Assembly (NCBI GenBank): GCA_905197905.1
Contig: CAJKAP010000001.1
Location: 1 to 64,000 of the forward strand
From: an uncultured Sutterella sp.
GTDB lineage: Bacteria; Pseudomonadota; Gammaproteobacteria; Burkholderiales; Burkholderiaceae_F
Length of the DNA: 64,000 bases
Reading direction: 5' to 3'
In this document: positions 1 through 8,641 of the stretch, piece after piece
How the letters are laid out: each line of letters starts with the position of its first letter
Position numbering within the stretch: position 1 is the stretch's first letter
Made by a program: the position numbers and the translations under genes
The notes under the pieces: generated by a model
Databases searched by the model: none
What the model saw: only the letters and a program-made list of their open reading frames with translations
Told to the model about the DNA's origin: nothing

Positions 1-46
1 TGATAGTTGGTTGTATTTCCAGTGAAAGTAGGACATTGCCGAGCTC
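1..46 (+). rRNA. rrf: 5S ribosomal RNA, 3' end (partial)
   Basis: The first bases match the 3' third of proteobacterial 5S rRNA: a GATAGT segment, then GTGAAAGTAGG, then a closing ATTGCC segment that would pair with the missing 5' end. A strong terminator follows directly, as expected at the end of an rrn operon. The rest of the operon lies left of the window. The 3' boundary is estimated to within a few bases. Confidence 0.85.
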
Positions 47-55
47 TCCCATTAG

Positions 56-98
56 AAACCCCTGTTACCTTGACGGTAGCGGGGGTTTCGTCTTTTTT
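56..98 (+). terminator. Intrinsic terminator of the rRNA operon
   Basis: A 14-bp stem with a few G-U pairs (AAACCCCTGTTACC against GGTAGCGGGGGTTT, 5-nt loop) is followed by a T-rich tail, CGTCTTTTTTC. It lies 10 bases after the 5S end. Confidence 0.85.
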
Positions 99-140
99 CT
101 GATCGTACAGAGATACTGCTGTATGCTCTTAGCCCAGACG

Positions 141-178
141 AAAAAAAACCACATCTCACCCTTTCGAGTGAGATGTGG
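141..178 (-). terminator. Leftward intrinsic terminator
   Basis: A perfect 11-bp stem (CCACATCTCAC / GTGAGATGTGG, 8-nt loop) has eight A residues on its left side, so the U-tract is on the minus-strand transcript. It probably stops read-through from the leftward tRNA-Asn/aspC side before it enters the rRNA operon. Confidence 0.7.
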
Positions 179-526
179 AACCACCTTGTGTTCACTGCGG
201 AGACAGAATAACGCAGAGGAACTTATTCAAAACAAAGGATGCATGAATAAGCCCTTTAAGGATACCGAGTTTATTTTTGTGCTGTCTTGGGTAAATATCT
301 TAGAAAACGCAAGAAAGAATCATTACGATGACAGACACCAAATCAGCTAGGAGAAATTCTTTAGACTTTGTGGATGATTTTTCTTTGAGAAGGAGTTTCT
401 TGAAAATCGTTGCTCAATAGACTGCTCAGAAACGATTATGCTCGTTTAGGGAAACGTTATCTCCGTTCTATGTAGGATGAATTTAGATGCGATAGAGCGA
501 TTGAGAGAGGTCTTAGAGAGGGGTGA
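179..526. other. Intergenic region without a convincing gene
   Basis: About 350 bases between the rRNA terminator and the tRNA-Asn genes. The longest open stretch (ATG at 243, 35 codons) has poor ribosome-binding-site spacing and no family resemblance. I see no RNA gene here. Confidence 0.5.
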
Positions 527-558
527 TAAGAAAAAGCCAGCTCATTGAGCTGGCTTTT
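527..558 (-). terminator. Terminator downstream of tRNA-Asn
   Basis: A perfect 12-bp stem (AAAAGCCAGCTC / GAGCTGGCTTTT) with a 3-nt loop. On the minus strand it is followed by TTTTTCTTATC, directly after the leftward tRNA-Asn gene. It could also work rightward. Confidence 0.8.
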
Positions 559-564
559 GAGTTT

Positions 565-640
565 TGGCTCCCCGAGCTGGGCTCGAACCAGCGACCTGCG
601 GATTAACAGTCCGTCGCTCTACCGACTGAGCTATCGGGGA
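565..640 (-). tRNA. tRNA-Asn (GTT)
   Basis: Read on the minus strand this is a 76-nt cloverleaf. The 7-bp acceptor stem is TCCCCGA/TCGGGGA, the anticodon loop CTGTTAA carries GTT, the T-arm has GGTTCGAGCC, and discriminator G is followed by an encoded CCA. It is identical to the copy at 690-765 and probably transcribed with it. Confidence 0.97.
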
Positions 641-689
641 ATCCAACAACAACCTTAATCGGTAGGGGTTGCTGTTATAGAAATTGGCT

Positions 690-765
690 TGGCTCCCCGA
701 GCTGGGCTCGAACCAGCGACCTGCGGATTAACAGTCCGTCGCTCTACCGACTGAGCTATCGGGGA
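690..765 (-). tRNA. tRNA-Asn (GTT), second identical copy
   Basis: The 76-nt sequence is the same as the tRNA-Asn at 565-640, with CCA encoded and anticodon GTT. The 49-nt spacer has no terminator, so the pair is likely one leftward transcript. This copy is upstream in the direction of transcription. Confidence 0.97.
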
Positions 766-810
766 ATCAAGAGTGCTAAGTTTATACTGATTTTTTTATC
801 TTCGCAAGGG

Positions 811-842
811 CAAAAAGAGCGAATACCATAAAGATGGGATTC
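811..842 (-). terminator. Probable terminator of the aminotransferase gene
   Basis: On the minus strand, GAATCCC and GGTATTC form a 7-bp stem with one mismatch, followed by GCTCTTTTTGCCC. It lies about 10 bases past the stop codon of the leftward gene at 853. Confidence 0.55.
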
Positions 843-852
843 CTTCTCCTCT

Positions 853-2046
853 TTAGGCCACTTTAGCTAAGGCTTCGGCGACATAACTGACATTGTGTTC
901 ATTCAAGCCAGCAATGCAGATACGTCCATTGTTAATGCCATAAACCCCATACTCCTTACGCAAGGCAACCATCTGGTCAACATTAAAGCCTGTGAAGGAG
1001 AACATACCTTGCTGCTTGGCAATGAAGCCCATACTTAAACCCTGACGTTGTGTTTCAGCAACGAGCAAAGTACGCATGGCTTTCACACGAGTACGCATTT
1101 CGGTGATTTCGTCCTGCCAGGCTTTATAGAGCTCTGGCGTACTCAAAATTTCAGTCACGATATTCGCACCATAAGCAGGCGGATTGGAGTATTCACGACG
1201 CACTAGTGACTTGATGATTGAGCCGACAGTCTTGGCTTCTTCAGCCGAAGAGCTAACTAAGTGCAAAGCTCCTGTACGTTCGCCGTAAAGACCAAAATTC
1301 TTAGAGCAAGAGGTTGCAGCAAAGAAATTCACCTTAGCCTCTGCCAAGAGACGGATGCCGTATGGGTCTTCTTCCAGGCCTTCACCAAAGCCTTGGTAGG
1401 CCATATCGACAAATGGGATTAAATCGCGTTCTTGGACAATTTCAAGAACGGTTTGCCAATCTTCTTTACTAAGATCAGCGCCAGTTGGATTGTGGCAGCA
1501 GCCATGTAGTAAAACGACAGATTTCGGGGCGAGCTTACTCAAGTAGTCGAAGAACACGGGTGTATCAACAGCGTGCGTCTCTGGGTTGTAGTAGGGATAT
1601 TTTTCAACGGCGAGACCGGCGTGTTCAAAAAGACTAATGTGGTTGCCCCAAGTTGGGTTGGAGACATAGCCATTGGTTGCACCGAGGTAATCATGTGCTA
1701 ACTCTGCACCAAGACGTAACGCACCCGTGCCCCCCAAGGTTTGAATCGTGCAAATGCGTTTTTGCTGGCGAGCTTCGTTGTCACCAAAAACGAGCGCCTG
1801 CACGGCGTCACAGAAAAGAGGGTTGCCAGACATAGCGGTGTAACCGTGCGTAGTCTGACGAGCCAACAAACGTTCTTCTGCAGTTTCTACGGTTTTTAAA
1901 AGAGGTAACTTGCCTTCTTCCGTGAGATAAACGCCGACGCCAAGGTTGACTTTTTCGGGCCGTGCATCTTTCTTGAATTCTTCATTGAGCCCAAGAATGG
2001 GATCGTCCGGCAGAGGTTTCAAGCTAGAGAACAAGGTGTAGGACAT
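853..2046 (-). CDS. aspC: Aspartate/aromatic amino acid aminotransferase
   Basis: PLP-dependent class I transaminase of 397 aa, the family's normal length. It exchanges amino groups between aspartate or aromatic amino acids and 2-oxoglutarate in the cytoplasm. Visible marks are the N-terminal LGLNEEFKKD region, HNPTG near residue 187, and the PLP-lysine motif SCSKNFGLYGERTGA near residue 247 with the AspC/TyrB-type NFGLY. AspC versus TyrB cannot be settled from sequence alone. The gene stands alone, divergent from uvrB across a 220-bp gap, with its own likely terminator. The ATG at 2046 fits the conserved N-terminus. Confidence 0.93.
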   Translation of the reverse strand: MSYTLFSSLKPLPDDPILGLNEEFKKDARPEKVNLGVGVYLTEEGKLPLLKTVETAEERLLARQTTHGYTAMSGNPLFCDAVQALVFGDNEARQQKRICTIQTLGGTGALRLGAELAHDYLGATNGYVSNPTWGNHISLFEHAGLAVEKYPYYNPETHAVDTPVFFDYLSKLAPKSVVLLHGCCHNPTGADLSKEDWQTVLEIVQERDLIPFVDMAYQGFGEGLEEDPYGIRLLAEAKVNFFAATSCSKNFGLYGERTGALHLVSSSAEEAKTVGSIIKSLVRREYSNPPAYGANIVTEILSTPELYKAWQDEITEMRTRVKAMRTLLVAETQRQGLSMGFIAKQQGMFSFTGFNVDQMVALRKEYGVYGINNGRICIAGLNEHNVSYVAEALAKVA

Positions 2047-2266
2047 AAATAAATACTCCCGAAAAAAAATGGAAAACGTTTAAACACTATACAGCCCTCT
2101 GAGGGTTAACGTGGAGATGAAAAGGCGGATTTTCGCAAACTAGGTAATCAACCCAATGCTATCTCTGCCTAGGATCTCCTCCCAATGGTGGTATAGATTA
2201 GAGATCCGCTGTGGTGTACACTAATCTTTTTGCCTCTTAAAGACGTGTCATTGTGAAGGATGACAT

Positions 2267-4318
2267 ATGAGAACAGTGCCAAATATCGTTACGTTTCCTA
2301 ATTCTCCCTATGTTTTACATCAGCCATTTCCTCCCGCAGGCGATCAGCCCACTGCAATCGATAAATTGTGCGAAGGACTTGAAGAGGGTTTGATGGCTCA
2401 GACTCTCCTCGGGGTGACGGGGTCTGGAAAGACGTATACGATGGCAAATGTAATTGCGCGTGAAGGTGTTCCTGCGTTAATCATGGCTCCGAATAAAACG
2501 CTGGCCGCGCAGACTTACTCAGAGATGAGAGAATTCTTTCCTGATAACGCGGTCGAGTATTTCGTCTCTTACTACGACTTTTACCAGCCAGAAGCTTATG
2601 TGCCTGCTCGTGACCTTTTCATTGAAAAGGATGCAGCAGTGAATGAACACATTGAACAGATGCGTTTAGCTGCTACGAAGTCAATTTTGGAGCGTCGTGA
2701 TACGATTATTGTGGCAACCGTTTCCGCAATTTACGGTATAGGTAAACCAGAAAGCTATACGGAGATGCGTTGTATTTTGCGCAAGGGCGATCGTAAAACC
2801 CAGCGCGATTTAATTGGTCAGCTCGTTCGCATGCAATATAAGCGTACAGACATGGAATTTGTGCGTGGCACTTTCCGTGTGCGTGGCGATACGGTCGACG
2901 TGTTTCCTGCGGAGCATGCAGAAAGCGCGGTGAGAATTGAGCTTTTCGATGACGAAGTCGATGCTATTTTGCTCTTTGACCCACTTACCGGGCTGGTACA
3001 GCAAAACATCATGCGCTTTGTGATTTACCCAGCTAGTCACTATGTGACACCGCGAGAAGAAATCGTGCGCGCGATGGGAACCATAAAGGCAGAGCTAAAA
3101 GAACGCACAGAAGAGTTAATCTCCGAAGGTCGGTTTGTCGAGGCGCAACGCTTACAGCAACGCACCCAGTTTGACTTAGAAATGCTCGATCAAGTGGGTT
3201 TCTGCAAAGGGATTGAAAACTACTCGCGCCATTTGACGGGGCTCGCGCCTGGTGAAGCACCCCCATGCTTAATTGATTATTTGCCAGCTGACTGCTTGAT
3301 GTTCTTTGACGAAAGCCATGTCATGATTGGCCAGTTGGGTGGCATGTACCGAGGTGACAGAGCGCGAAAGGAAACGCTCGTTAATTACGGATTCCGTTTA
3401 CCTTCTGCACTAGATAATCGCCCTCTGCGATTTGATGAATTTGAGCGCAAGATGCGCCGGTCTGTGTTTGTCTCGGCAACACCAGCCCAGTATGAGCTCG
3501 AAAAGAGCCATAACGACGTCGTCGAGCAGGTGGTTCGCCCAACAGGCTTAGTGGATCCTCAAGTAGAAGTGCGTCCCGCGCAAACACAGGTTGATGATTT
3601 GTTGAGTGAAATCAATGAAGTTGTAGGGCGTGGTGAACGCGTTCTCGTGACTACACTCACTAAGCGCATGGCGGAAGATCTAACGGACTTCTTGAGTGAA
3701 CATGGCGTTAAAGTGCGCTACTTACACTCAGATATTGATACGGTTGAACGAGTTGAAATTATCCGAGATTTGCGTCAAGGTCTCTTCGATGTTCTCGTTG
3801 GGATTAATCTGTTGCGAGAAGGATTGGATATTCCAGAAGTTTCGTTAGTGGCAATTTTGGATGCTGATAAAGAAGGCTTCCTACGTAGCGAACGGTCGCT
3901 CATTCAGACAATTGGTCGTGCTGCTCGAAATTTGAATGGTCGTGCGATTTTATATGCAGATCGCATTACCGATTCGATGCGCCACGCTATTGACGAAACG
4001 GAGCGTCGCCGCCAAAAGCAAGAGGCATTCAATAAAGAGCACGGCATTACGCCGAAGGGTGTTAAGAAGGAAATTCGTGACATCATTGATGGCGTTTATC
4101 GTGGTGAAGACGTGAAGGCTATACCAGAGAGTAAACTTGTTGATGTCACAAAGGATCCATCGATTCTGGAAGAGAAGAATTTGTCGAAGCGTTTGAAGCA
4201 GCTCGAAGCACAAATGATGGAGCACGCGAGAAATTTGGACTTTGAAAAGGCGGCCAAGTTGCGCGAAGAGCTCATGGCTTTGCGTGCCCAAGCGTTCGGC
4301 GCCTCTCCCAATCAGTAG
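2267..4318 (+). CDS. uvrB: Excinuclease ABC subunit B
   Basis: The damage-verifying helicase-like subunit of UvrABC nucleotide excision repair, 683 aa. The Walker A loop GVTGSGKT is near residue 47. The [12 protein letters not shown] beta-hairpin that clamps DNA is near residue 100, DESH near 345, helicase motif QTIGRAAR near 545, and a C-terminal UVR domain for UvrC contact ([13 protein letters not shown]) near 660. The ATG at 2267 is preceded by GAAGGA at good spacing. I see no CTGT-N8-ACAG LexA box upstream. GTGTACAC at 2214-2221, flanked by GATTAG/CTAATC repeats, is the only notable symmetry in the promoter region. Confidence 0.98.
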   Translation: MRTVPNIVTFPNSPYVLHQPFPPAGDQPTAIDKLCEGLEEGLMAQTLLGVTGSGKTYTMANVIAREGVPALIMAPNKTLAAQTYSEMREFFPDNAVEYFVSYYDFYQPEAYVPARDLFIEKDAAVNEHIEQMRLAATKSILERRDTIIVATVSAIYGIGKPESYTEMRCILRKGDRKTQRDLIGQLVRMQYKRTDMEFVRGTFRVRGDTVDVFPAEHAESAVRIELFDDEVDAILLFDPLTGLVQQNIMRFVIYPASHYVTPREEIVRAMGTIKAELKERTEELISEGRFVEAQRLQQRTQFDLEMLDQVGFCKGIENYSRHLTGLAPGEAPPCLIDYLPADCLMFFDESHVMIGQLGGMYRGDRARKETLVNYGFRLPSALDNRPLRFDEFERKMRRSVFVSATPAQYELEKSHNDVVEQVVRPTGLVDPQVEVRPAQTQVDDLLSEINEVVGRGERVLVTTLTKRMAEDLTDFLSEHGVKVRYLHSDIDTVERVEIIRDLRQGLFDVLVGINLLREGLDIPEVSLVAILDADKEGFLRSERSLIQTIGRAARNLNGRAILYADRITDSMRHAIDETERRRQKQEAFNKEHGITPKGVKKEIRDIIDGVYRGEDVKAIPESKLVDVTKDPSILEEKNLSKRLKQLEAQMMEHARNLDFEKAAKLREELMALRAQAFGASPNQ

Positions 4319-4361
4319 CAATCTAAGTTAAAATACCTCTCCAAAAAGAGGGGAATTACAA

Positions 4362-4392
4362 AAAACTCTAGGCATAAGCGATTTCCTAGAGT
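4362..4392 (-). terminator. Hairpin with leftward terminator polarity
   Basis: A perfect 8-bp stem (ACTCTAGG / CCTAGAGT, 12-nt loop) has an A6 tract on its left, so a U-tract would follow it only on the minus strand. No leftward gene lies nearby. It sits between uvrB and the phosphatase gene and may have no terminator role. Confidence 0.3.
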
Positions 4393-4473
4393 AGCATATA
4401 TAGACAACAGACTACCGTCATAGAAAATAACGATAGACGGTAAGACAAAAAAGTTTGATACGGAAACCTAAAA

Positions 4474-5016
4474 GTGATCCATATTTTATTTGTGTGTACT
4501 GGGAATATCTGTCGTAGTCCCACAGCCGAAGCAATCTTCCACAAAATGGTGGTGGAAGCACAGCTTGAGGATGTGATCACCTCGGACAGCGCTGGCACGA
4601 GTGCTTATCATGTGGGCCAGCAACCAGACGTGCGTGCACAGTTAACCTGTCGCAAGCGTGGTTACAATATTGCCGATCATCACGCGAGACAGATTACTGC
4701 GGAGGATTTTGAAAAGTCCGATCTCATCCTTGTGATGGACTGGGAAAACCTCGCAGAACTGCAACAAAAAGCGCCTGTGCAGTACAAGCACAAGGTGCAT
4801 CTCTTGATGCGCTATGCCAACGACAACGATGAAGCCGTTGTTCCAGACCCGTATTATGGGCTCAATGAAGGGTTTAACCTCATGTTTACCCTCTGTACGG
4901 ATGCCTGTTCTGGCCTGTTGCAGACATTGGAGCGCAAAGCTCGCAAGATGCAAGCCGATAAGCAGCGTGAAGCTGCGAATGGTGCACCTGTTGATGTACC
5001 AGTTGTGGCGCAATAA
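4474..5016 (+). CDS. Low-molecular-weight protein-tyrosine phosphatase
   Basis: Cytoplasmic phosphatase of the LMW-PTP family. The P-loop begins at the N-terminus, VCTGNICRSP, with nucleophile Cys8, Arg14 and Ser15 (C-x5-R-S). The general-acid loop DPYYG is near residue 128. At 180 aa it is about 20 residues longer than usual, with a charged tail after the catalytic domain. GTG is chosen because the P-loop must start within a few residues. The ribosome binding site is weak. In many betaproteobacteria this gene sits just before iscR, as here, but no direct functional link to Fe-S assembly is established. Confidence 0.93.
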   Translation: MIHILFVCTGNICRSPTAEAIFHKMVVEAQLEDVITSDSAGTSAYHVGQQPDVRAQLTCRKRGYNIADHHARQITAEDFEKSDLILVMDWENLAELQQKAPVQYKHKVHLLMRYANDNDEAVVPDPYYGLNEGFNLMFTLCTDACSGLLQTLERKARKMQADKQREAANGAPVDVPVVAQ

Positions 5017-5226
5017 ACGCGTGGACTAATTTATCCTGGTGTGTTTTACGCCTAACACCAATTTATGCCACGTCCATTGAGTTAAGTGTCCTCTCTAACA
5101 CGGAGACTCAAGGCGTGGTGTAAGGGTGTTTGTGTTCGTTTTTTCCTATAATGATGGGCACTTCAATTCAGTATATCCTCACAAAGCACTAGCCTATCCT
5201 CCCAACGGGCTACACAAAATTTAGAC

Positions 5227-5253
5227 TTGCACAACAAAAAATTCCTGTATAAT
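5227..5253 (+). promoter_or_regulatory. Promoter of the isc operon
   Basis: A consensus -10 TATAAT is at 5248-5253. TTGCAC at 5227-5232 (15-bp spacer) or ACTTGC at 5225-5230 (17 bp) could be the -35. The -10 overlaps the left end of the IscR-type operator. A second TATAAT at 5147-5152 has no good -35. Confidence 0.65.
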
Positions 5254-5276
5254 ATCCGACTAAATAAATCGGGAAT
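5252..5276 (+). promoter_or_regulatory. IscR type 1 binding site
   Basis: ATATCCGAC and ATCGGGAAT flank an A/T-rich centre. This matches the E. coli type 1 IscR consensus (ATA, YYGACT, W-rich core, AGTCRR, TAT) at most positions. It begins inside the -10 and covers the start-point region, so [2Fe-2S]-IscR bound here would repress its own operon, as known in E. coli. Confidence 0.75.
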
Positions 5277-5305
5277 TTCCCTTTCATCTTACAAAGGAGT
5301 GCAAG

Positions 5306-5827
5306 TTGCGACTCACCACTAAAGCTAGATTTGCCGTGACAGCCATGCTGGACATTGCTTTGTACGGTCAAGGCAAGCCTGTTTCTCTCACGCAAATATC
5401 CGATCGTCAACAGATTACTGTTGCCTACTTGGAACAGATTTTCTGCAAGCTTCGTCGTGCCGATATGGTCAGAAGTATTCGCGGCCCGGGTGGTGGTTAT
5501 TTCTTAGCCAAAACACCCCAAGAGATCACGATTGGTCGAATCATTGCCGCTGTCGAAGAAGACATTGACGCTACACAGTGCCGTGGCGATGGGACGTGTT
5601 TGGGCGGAGCTGCTTGCTTAACTCACCATCTGTGGGAAAGTTTGAACTCAGTGACTTCCAAGTTCCTCGACGGGATTACGTTGGAGAGCATGGTGCAGTC
5701 TCACACTGAGCATACCGAGCACCCACAACGTGTAACGGTTTCTGCAAAGATTCCTGTGAAACCGAAAAAAACACGCAAGCCACGTGATCCAAGCCGTTTG
5801 TCACACGTACATAAACGCGTGGCATAA
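5306..5827 (+). CDS. iscR: Fe-S cluster-sensing transcriptional regulator IscR
   Basis: Rrf2-family DNA-binding protein of 173 aa. An N-terminal winged helix-turn-helix (MRLTTKARFAVTAML, then the PVSLTQIS region) is followed by three cluster ligands in CRGDGTCLGGAAC near residues 92-104 with the adjacent His, the IscR signature that separates it from other Rrf2 proteins. In the [2Fe-2S] form it represses isc. The start is TTG with AAAGGAG eight bases upstream. The C-terminal tail is basic (PKKTRKPRDPSR). It is first in the isc operon and has an IscR-type operator at its promoter. Confidence 0.96.
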   Translation: MRLTTKARFAVTAMLDIALYGQGKPVSLTQISDRQQITVAYLEQIFCKLRRADMVRSIRGPGGGYFLAKTPQEITIGRIIAAVEEDIDATQCRGDGTCLGGAACLTHHLWESLNSVTSKFLDGITLESMVQSHTEHTEHPQRVTVSAKIPVKPKKTRKPRDPSRLSHVHKRVA

Positions 5828-5841
5828 AAAGCTACAACGAA

Positions 5842-5883
5842 ACCGAATATCGGTCTTATAGCGGCACTACTCTGGTTGTGCCG
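5842..5883 (+). other. Hairpins in the iscR-iscS spacer
   Basis: ACCGA-ATA-TCGGT and CGGCAC...GTGCCG form two short stems in the 79-nt spacer. In E. coli a structured iscR-iscS spacer lets iscR mRNA survive when iscSUA mRNA is degraded. A similar role here is inference. Confidence 0.4.
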
Positions 5884-5906
5884 GTTCTATAGAAGGAAAA
5901 TAAAAA

Positions 5907-7118
5907 ATGAAGCTGCCTATTTATCTTGATTACTCTGCGACAACCCCGGCAGACCCCCGAGTCATTGACAAGATGGTTCCCTATCTTGGCGTGAAGTTCG
6001 GGAATCCTGCTTCGCACAGCCACTCTTATGGTTGGGAGGCTGAAGAGGCTGTGAATGAAGCACGTGCACAAGTTGCTGCTTTGGTGGGGGCGGATCCTCG
6101 CGAAATTGTCTGGACCTCTGGCGCTACGGAAGCTGATAACTTGGCCATTAAGGGCGCCGCCCATTTCTACCAAGAAAAAGGTCGTCATCTCATCACCGTT
6201 AAGACCGAACACAAGGCTGTGCTCGACACAATGCGTCACCTTGAAGGTGAAGGCTTTGAAGTCACCTACCTTGATGTGCAGGAAAATGGCTTGATTGATA
6301 TGGACAAGTTCCTCGCTGCTATTCGCCCCGATACGATTCTCGTCTCTGTGATGGCAGTGAATAACGAAATTGGCGTTATCCAGGATTTGGAAACGATCGG
6401 CAAGATTTGCCGCGAACACGGCATCGTCTTCCATTGCGATGCAACGCAGGCCCCCGGTCATATGGAAATCAACGTCGATAAGTTCAACATTGACTTAATG
6501 AGCCTTTCTGGTCACAAGGTCTACGGTCCGAAGGGTATTGGTGCACTTTATGTCCGCCGTAAACCCCGTATCCGTATTGAATGCCAGATGCACGGTGGCG
6601 GTCATGAACGTGGTATGCGTTCTGGCACGTTGCCGGCCCATCAGATCGTCGGTATGGGTGAGGCATATCGCCTTGCTAAAGAAGAATTTGCGACGGAAGT
6701 ACCTCGCATTCGCGCTTTGCGTGACCGTCTTTGGGATGGTATCCGCAACAACATCTCGGATGTGTACCTCAATGGCGACTGGGAACATCGCTCCCCACAC
6801 AACTTGAACGTGAGTTTCGAGTTCATTGAAGGTGAAAGCTTGATGATGGCATTAAAGGACATTGCAGTGTCTTCTGGCTCCGCTTGCACCTCTGCTTCTT
6901 TGGAACCGTCCTATGTGTTGCGTGCCTTGGGTCGTAACGACGAATTAGCTCATAGCTCTATTCGCTTTACGCTTGGTCGCTTTACCACCGAAGAAGAAAT
7001 TGATTATGTCGTTGCTCTCTTGAAGGAAAAAGTTCAGAAGTTGCGCGAAATGAGCCCGCTTTGGGAAATGCACCAGAAGGGCGTTGATCTTAACTCGATT
7101 CAGTGGTCTGCCCACTAA
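5907..7118 (+). CDS. iscS: Cysteine desulfurase IscS
   Basis: PLP enzyme, 403 aa, that converts cysteine to alanine and passes persulfide sulfur to IscU and to tRNA thiolation enzymes. It starts with the characteristic [11 protein letters not shown]. The PLP-lysine motif [10 protein letters not shown] is near residue 205, and the mobile active-site cysteine lies in [19 protein letters not shown] near residue 328. These match the group I IscS class rather than SufS. ATG with AAGGAAAA upstream. It lies between iscR and iscU. The 106-nt iscS-iscU spacer carries a strong hairpin. Confidence 0.98.
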   Translation: MKLPIYLDYSATTPADPRVIDKMVPYLGVKFGNPASHSHSYGWEAEEAVNEARAQVAALVGADPREIVWTSGATEADNLAIKGAAHFYQEKGRHLITVKTEHKAVLDTMRHLEGEGFEVTYLDVQENGLIDMDKFLAAIRPDTILVSVMAVNNEIGVIQDLETIGKICREHGIVFHCDATQAPGHMEINVDKFNIDLMSLSGHKVYGPKGIGALYVRRKPRIRIECQMHGGGHERGMRSGTLPAHQIVGMGEAYRLAKEEFATEVPRIRALRDRLWDGIRNNISDVYLNGDWEHRSPHNLNVSFEFIEGESLMMALKDIAVSSGSACTSASLEPSYVLRALGRNDELAHSSIRFTLGRFTTEEEIDYVVALLKEKVQKLREMSPLWEMHQKGVDLNSIQWSAH

Positions 7119-7146
7119 TCCTTACTTTACGCTGGACTCAGATGAC

Positions 7147-7187
7147 AGGTTCTACCGTCTCCAACAAAGACAAGCACGGTAGAACCT
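7147..7187 (+). other. Strong hairpin between iscS and iscU
   Basis: A perfect 12-bp stem (AGGTTCTACCGT / ACGGTAGAACCT) with a 17-nt loop. No U-tract follows, so it is not a typical terminator. It may mark an mRNA processing or stability point that uncouples iscS from iscUA levels. Confidence 0.55.
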
Positions 7188-7224
7188 CCTAGAAAAAATA
7201 TTCTGAGACAAGGAGATATACATC

Positions 7225-7611
7225 ATGGCATACAGTGAAAAACTCGTTGATCATTATGAAAACCCCCGCAACGTGGGTACTTTGGATGAAAAAGCCGATA
7301 ACGTTGGTACCGGTATGGTGGGGGCTCCCGCTTGCGGCGATGTGATGCGTTTGCAGATCCAGGTGAATGATCAGGGCATTATTGAAGATGCGAAGTTCAA
7401 GACCTATGGTTGCGGTTCCGCTATTGCGTCCTCGTCCTTAGTGACGGCCTGGGTTAAGGGTAAGACTTTGCAGGAGGCAGAACAACTCACGAATGCACAG
7501 ATCGCTGAAGAATTGGCTTTGCCACCAGTGAAGATCCACTGTTCGATTTTGGCAGAAGACGCGATCAAGGCGGCAATTAACGATTACCGTCACAAACAAG
7601 AGGAAAAATAA
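7225..7611 (+). CDS. iscU: Fe-S cluster assembly scaffold IscU
   Basis: Scaffold on which [2Fe-2S] clusters are built from IscS sulfur, 128 aa, the usual length. The start MAYSEKLVDHYENPRNVG is diagnostic. Cluster ligands are visible as Cys in GAPACGDVM near residue 37 (with the following Asp), YGCGSAIASS near 63 and KIHCS near 106. The HscA-binding motif LPPVK is present at about residue 99. A good AAGGAGAT ribosome binding site precedes the ATG. It is three bases upstream of iscA. Confidence 0.98.
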   Translation: MAYSEKLVDHYENPRNVGTLDEKADNVGTGMVGAPACGDVMRLQIQVNDQGIIEDAKFKTYGCGSAIASSSLVTAWVKGKTLQEAEQLTNAQIAEELALPPVKIHCSILAEDAIKAAINDYRHKQEEK

Positions 7612-7614
7612 ATC

Positions 7615-7938
7615 ATGGCTGTGACCTTAACTCAAGCTGCGGCTAAGCATGTGCAAAACTATCTGACGCGTCGAGGCAAAGGTGTTGGTTTGCGCTTAGG
7701 GGTGAAAACCTCTGGTTGCTCCGGCATGGCTTATAAGTTAGAGTTTGCGGATGCTGTTAACGAAGACGATCATGTCTATGAAAGCTTTGATGTAAAAGTG
7801 ATCGTTGATGAGAAGAGCTTGCCGTATTTGGATGGCACTGAGTTAGATTACACGCGTGAAGGTCTCCAAGAAGGTTTTAAGTTCCACAACCCCAATGAAA
7901 AGAGTCACTGTGGTTGCGGGGAATCCTTCCACGTTTAA
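7615..7938 (+). CDS. iscA: A-type iron-sulfur carrier IscA
   Basis: 107-aa carrier that delivers clusters or iron to target proteins. The three A-type cysteines are present: one in [10 protein letters not shown] near residue 35 and two in the C-terminal SHCGCGESF. It is directly downstream of iscU (3-nt gap), so translation is probably coupled. A 172-nt structured spacer separates it from hscB, unlike the tight junction in E. coli. Confidence 0.97.
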   Translation: MAVTLTQAAAKHVQNYLTRRGKGVGLRLGVKTSGCSGMAYKLEFADAVNEDDHVYESFDVKVIVDEKSLPYLDGTELDYTREGLQEGFKFHNPNEKSHCGCGESFHV

Positions 7939-7998
7939 CCGCGACTCCCGAGTGGTAGCACTTTAAAAAAGCTCTCGCTCGGTTGAACGCCAATCGAT

Positions 7999-8078
7999 GT
8001 ACCAGCGCAAACTGGTACGAACACACGCGAAGGTGCCACTAGAGCACACGAGAGCGTGGGAGGGAGCGAAGAGCTCCC
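7999..8078 (+). other. Two hairpins between iscA and hscB
   Basis: GTACCAG-CGCAAA-CTGGTAC at 7999-8018 is a perfect 7-bp stem. GGGAGC-GAAGA-GCTCCC at 8062-8078 is a 6-bp stem. Neither is followed by a U-tract. They may slow RNases or separate expression of the scaffold genes from the chaperone genes. Confidence 0.5.
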
Positions 8079-8110
8079 TTTACTCGTATATGGAGAGGAG
8101 TCAGAAAACG

Positions 8111-8620
8111 ATGACTCAACCGAGCATTTATAGCTATTTTGGTCTGAAACCGAGTTTTGTAGTTGACATAGAACGTCTGGAAGCCGCTTATCTGGCAGCG
8201 ATGAAAAAAGTGCATCCAGACCTTTTCGCTGCTCGTCCTGCTGCTGAACGTCGTGTAGCAGAACAGTGGAGTACACGCTTAAACGAAGCCTACCAAACCA
8301 TCAAGGATCCCGTTCGTCGTGCAACTTACCTCTGCGAAGTGGCAGGCTTTGATGTTGGAGCGGAAAAAAATACCGCTATGCCAATGGACTTCTTGATGGC
8401 TCAAATGCGTTGGCGCGAAATGCTTGATAATGCTCCAGAAGACGAAAAAGTAAAAGAGACGCTTAATTATGAAGTGAAAGAAGAAGAGCAACGTATTTTG
8501 GCTGATCTCACCGAAGCGCTCGACGTGAAGCAAGACTACCAAGCCGCGGTCGCTCTTACACGCAAACTCATGTTTGTGACGAAGTTTCATTTTCAGCTTC
8601 AACAAAAAGAACAACACTAA
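8111..8620 (+). CDS. hscB: Fe-S biogenesis co-chaperone HscB
   Basis: J-protein partner of HscA, 169 aa. It brings IscU to HscA and stimulates its ATPase. The N-terminal J domain (SIYSYFGL start) has HPD in KKVHPDLF near residue 38. The C-terminal helical domain binds IscU. The frame is open further upstream, but ATG 8111 is chosen because GGAGAGGAG lies just before it and MTQPSIYSYFGL matches the family start. The earlier ATG at 7997 would add 38 unrelated residues that overlap the hairpin region. Confidence 0.95.
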   Translation: MTQPSIYSYFGLKPSFVVDIERLEAAYLAAMKKVHPDLFAARPAAERRVAEQWSTRLNEAYQTIKDPVRRATYLCEVAGFDVGAEKNTAMPMDFLMAQMRWREMLDNAPEDEKVKETLNYEVKEEEQRILADLTEALDVKQDYQAAVALTRKLMFVTKFHFQLQQKEQH

Positions 8621-8641
8621 CCACCCAAGGATATTTTTGAC

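Noticed and set aside
36..350. Open frame of 104 codons overlapping the 5S rRNA end and terminator
   Set aside because: It runs through the 5S 3' end and the rrn terminator, has no ribosome binding site at its start and no family resemblance.
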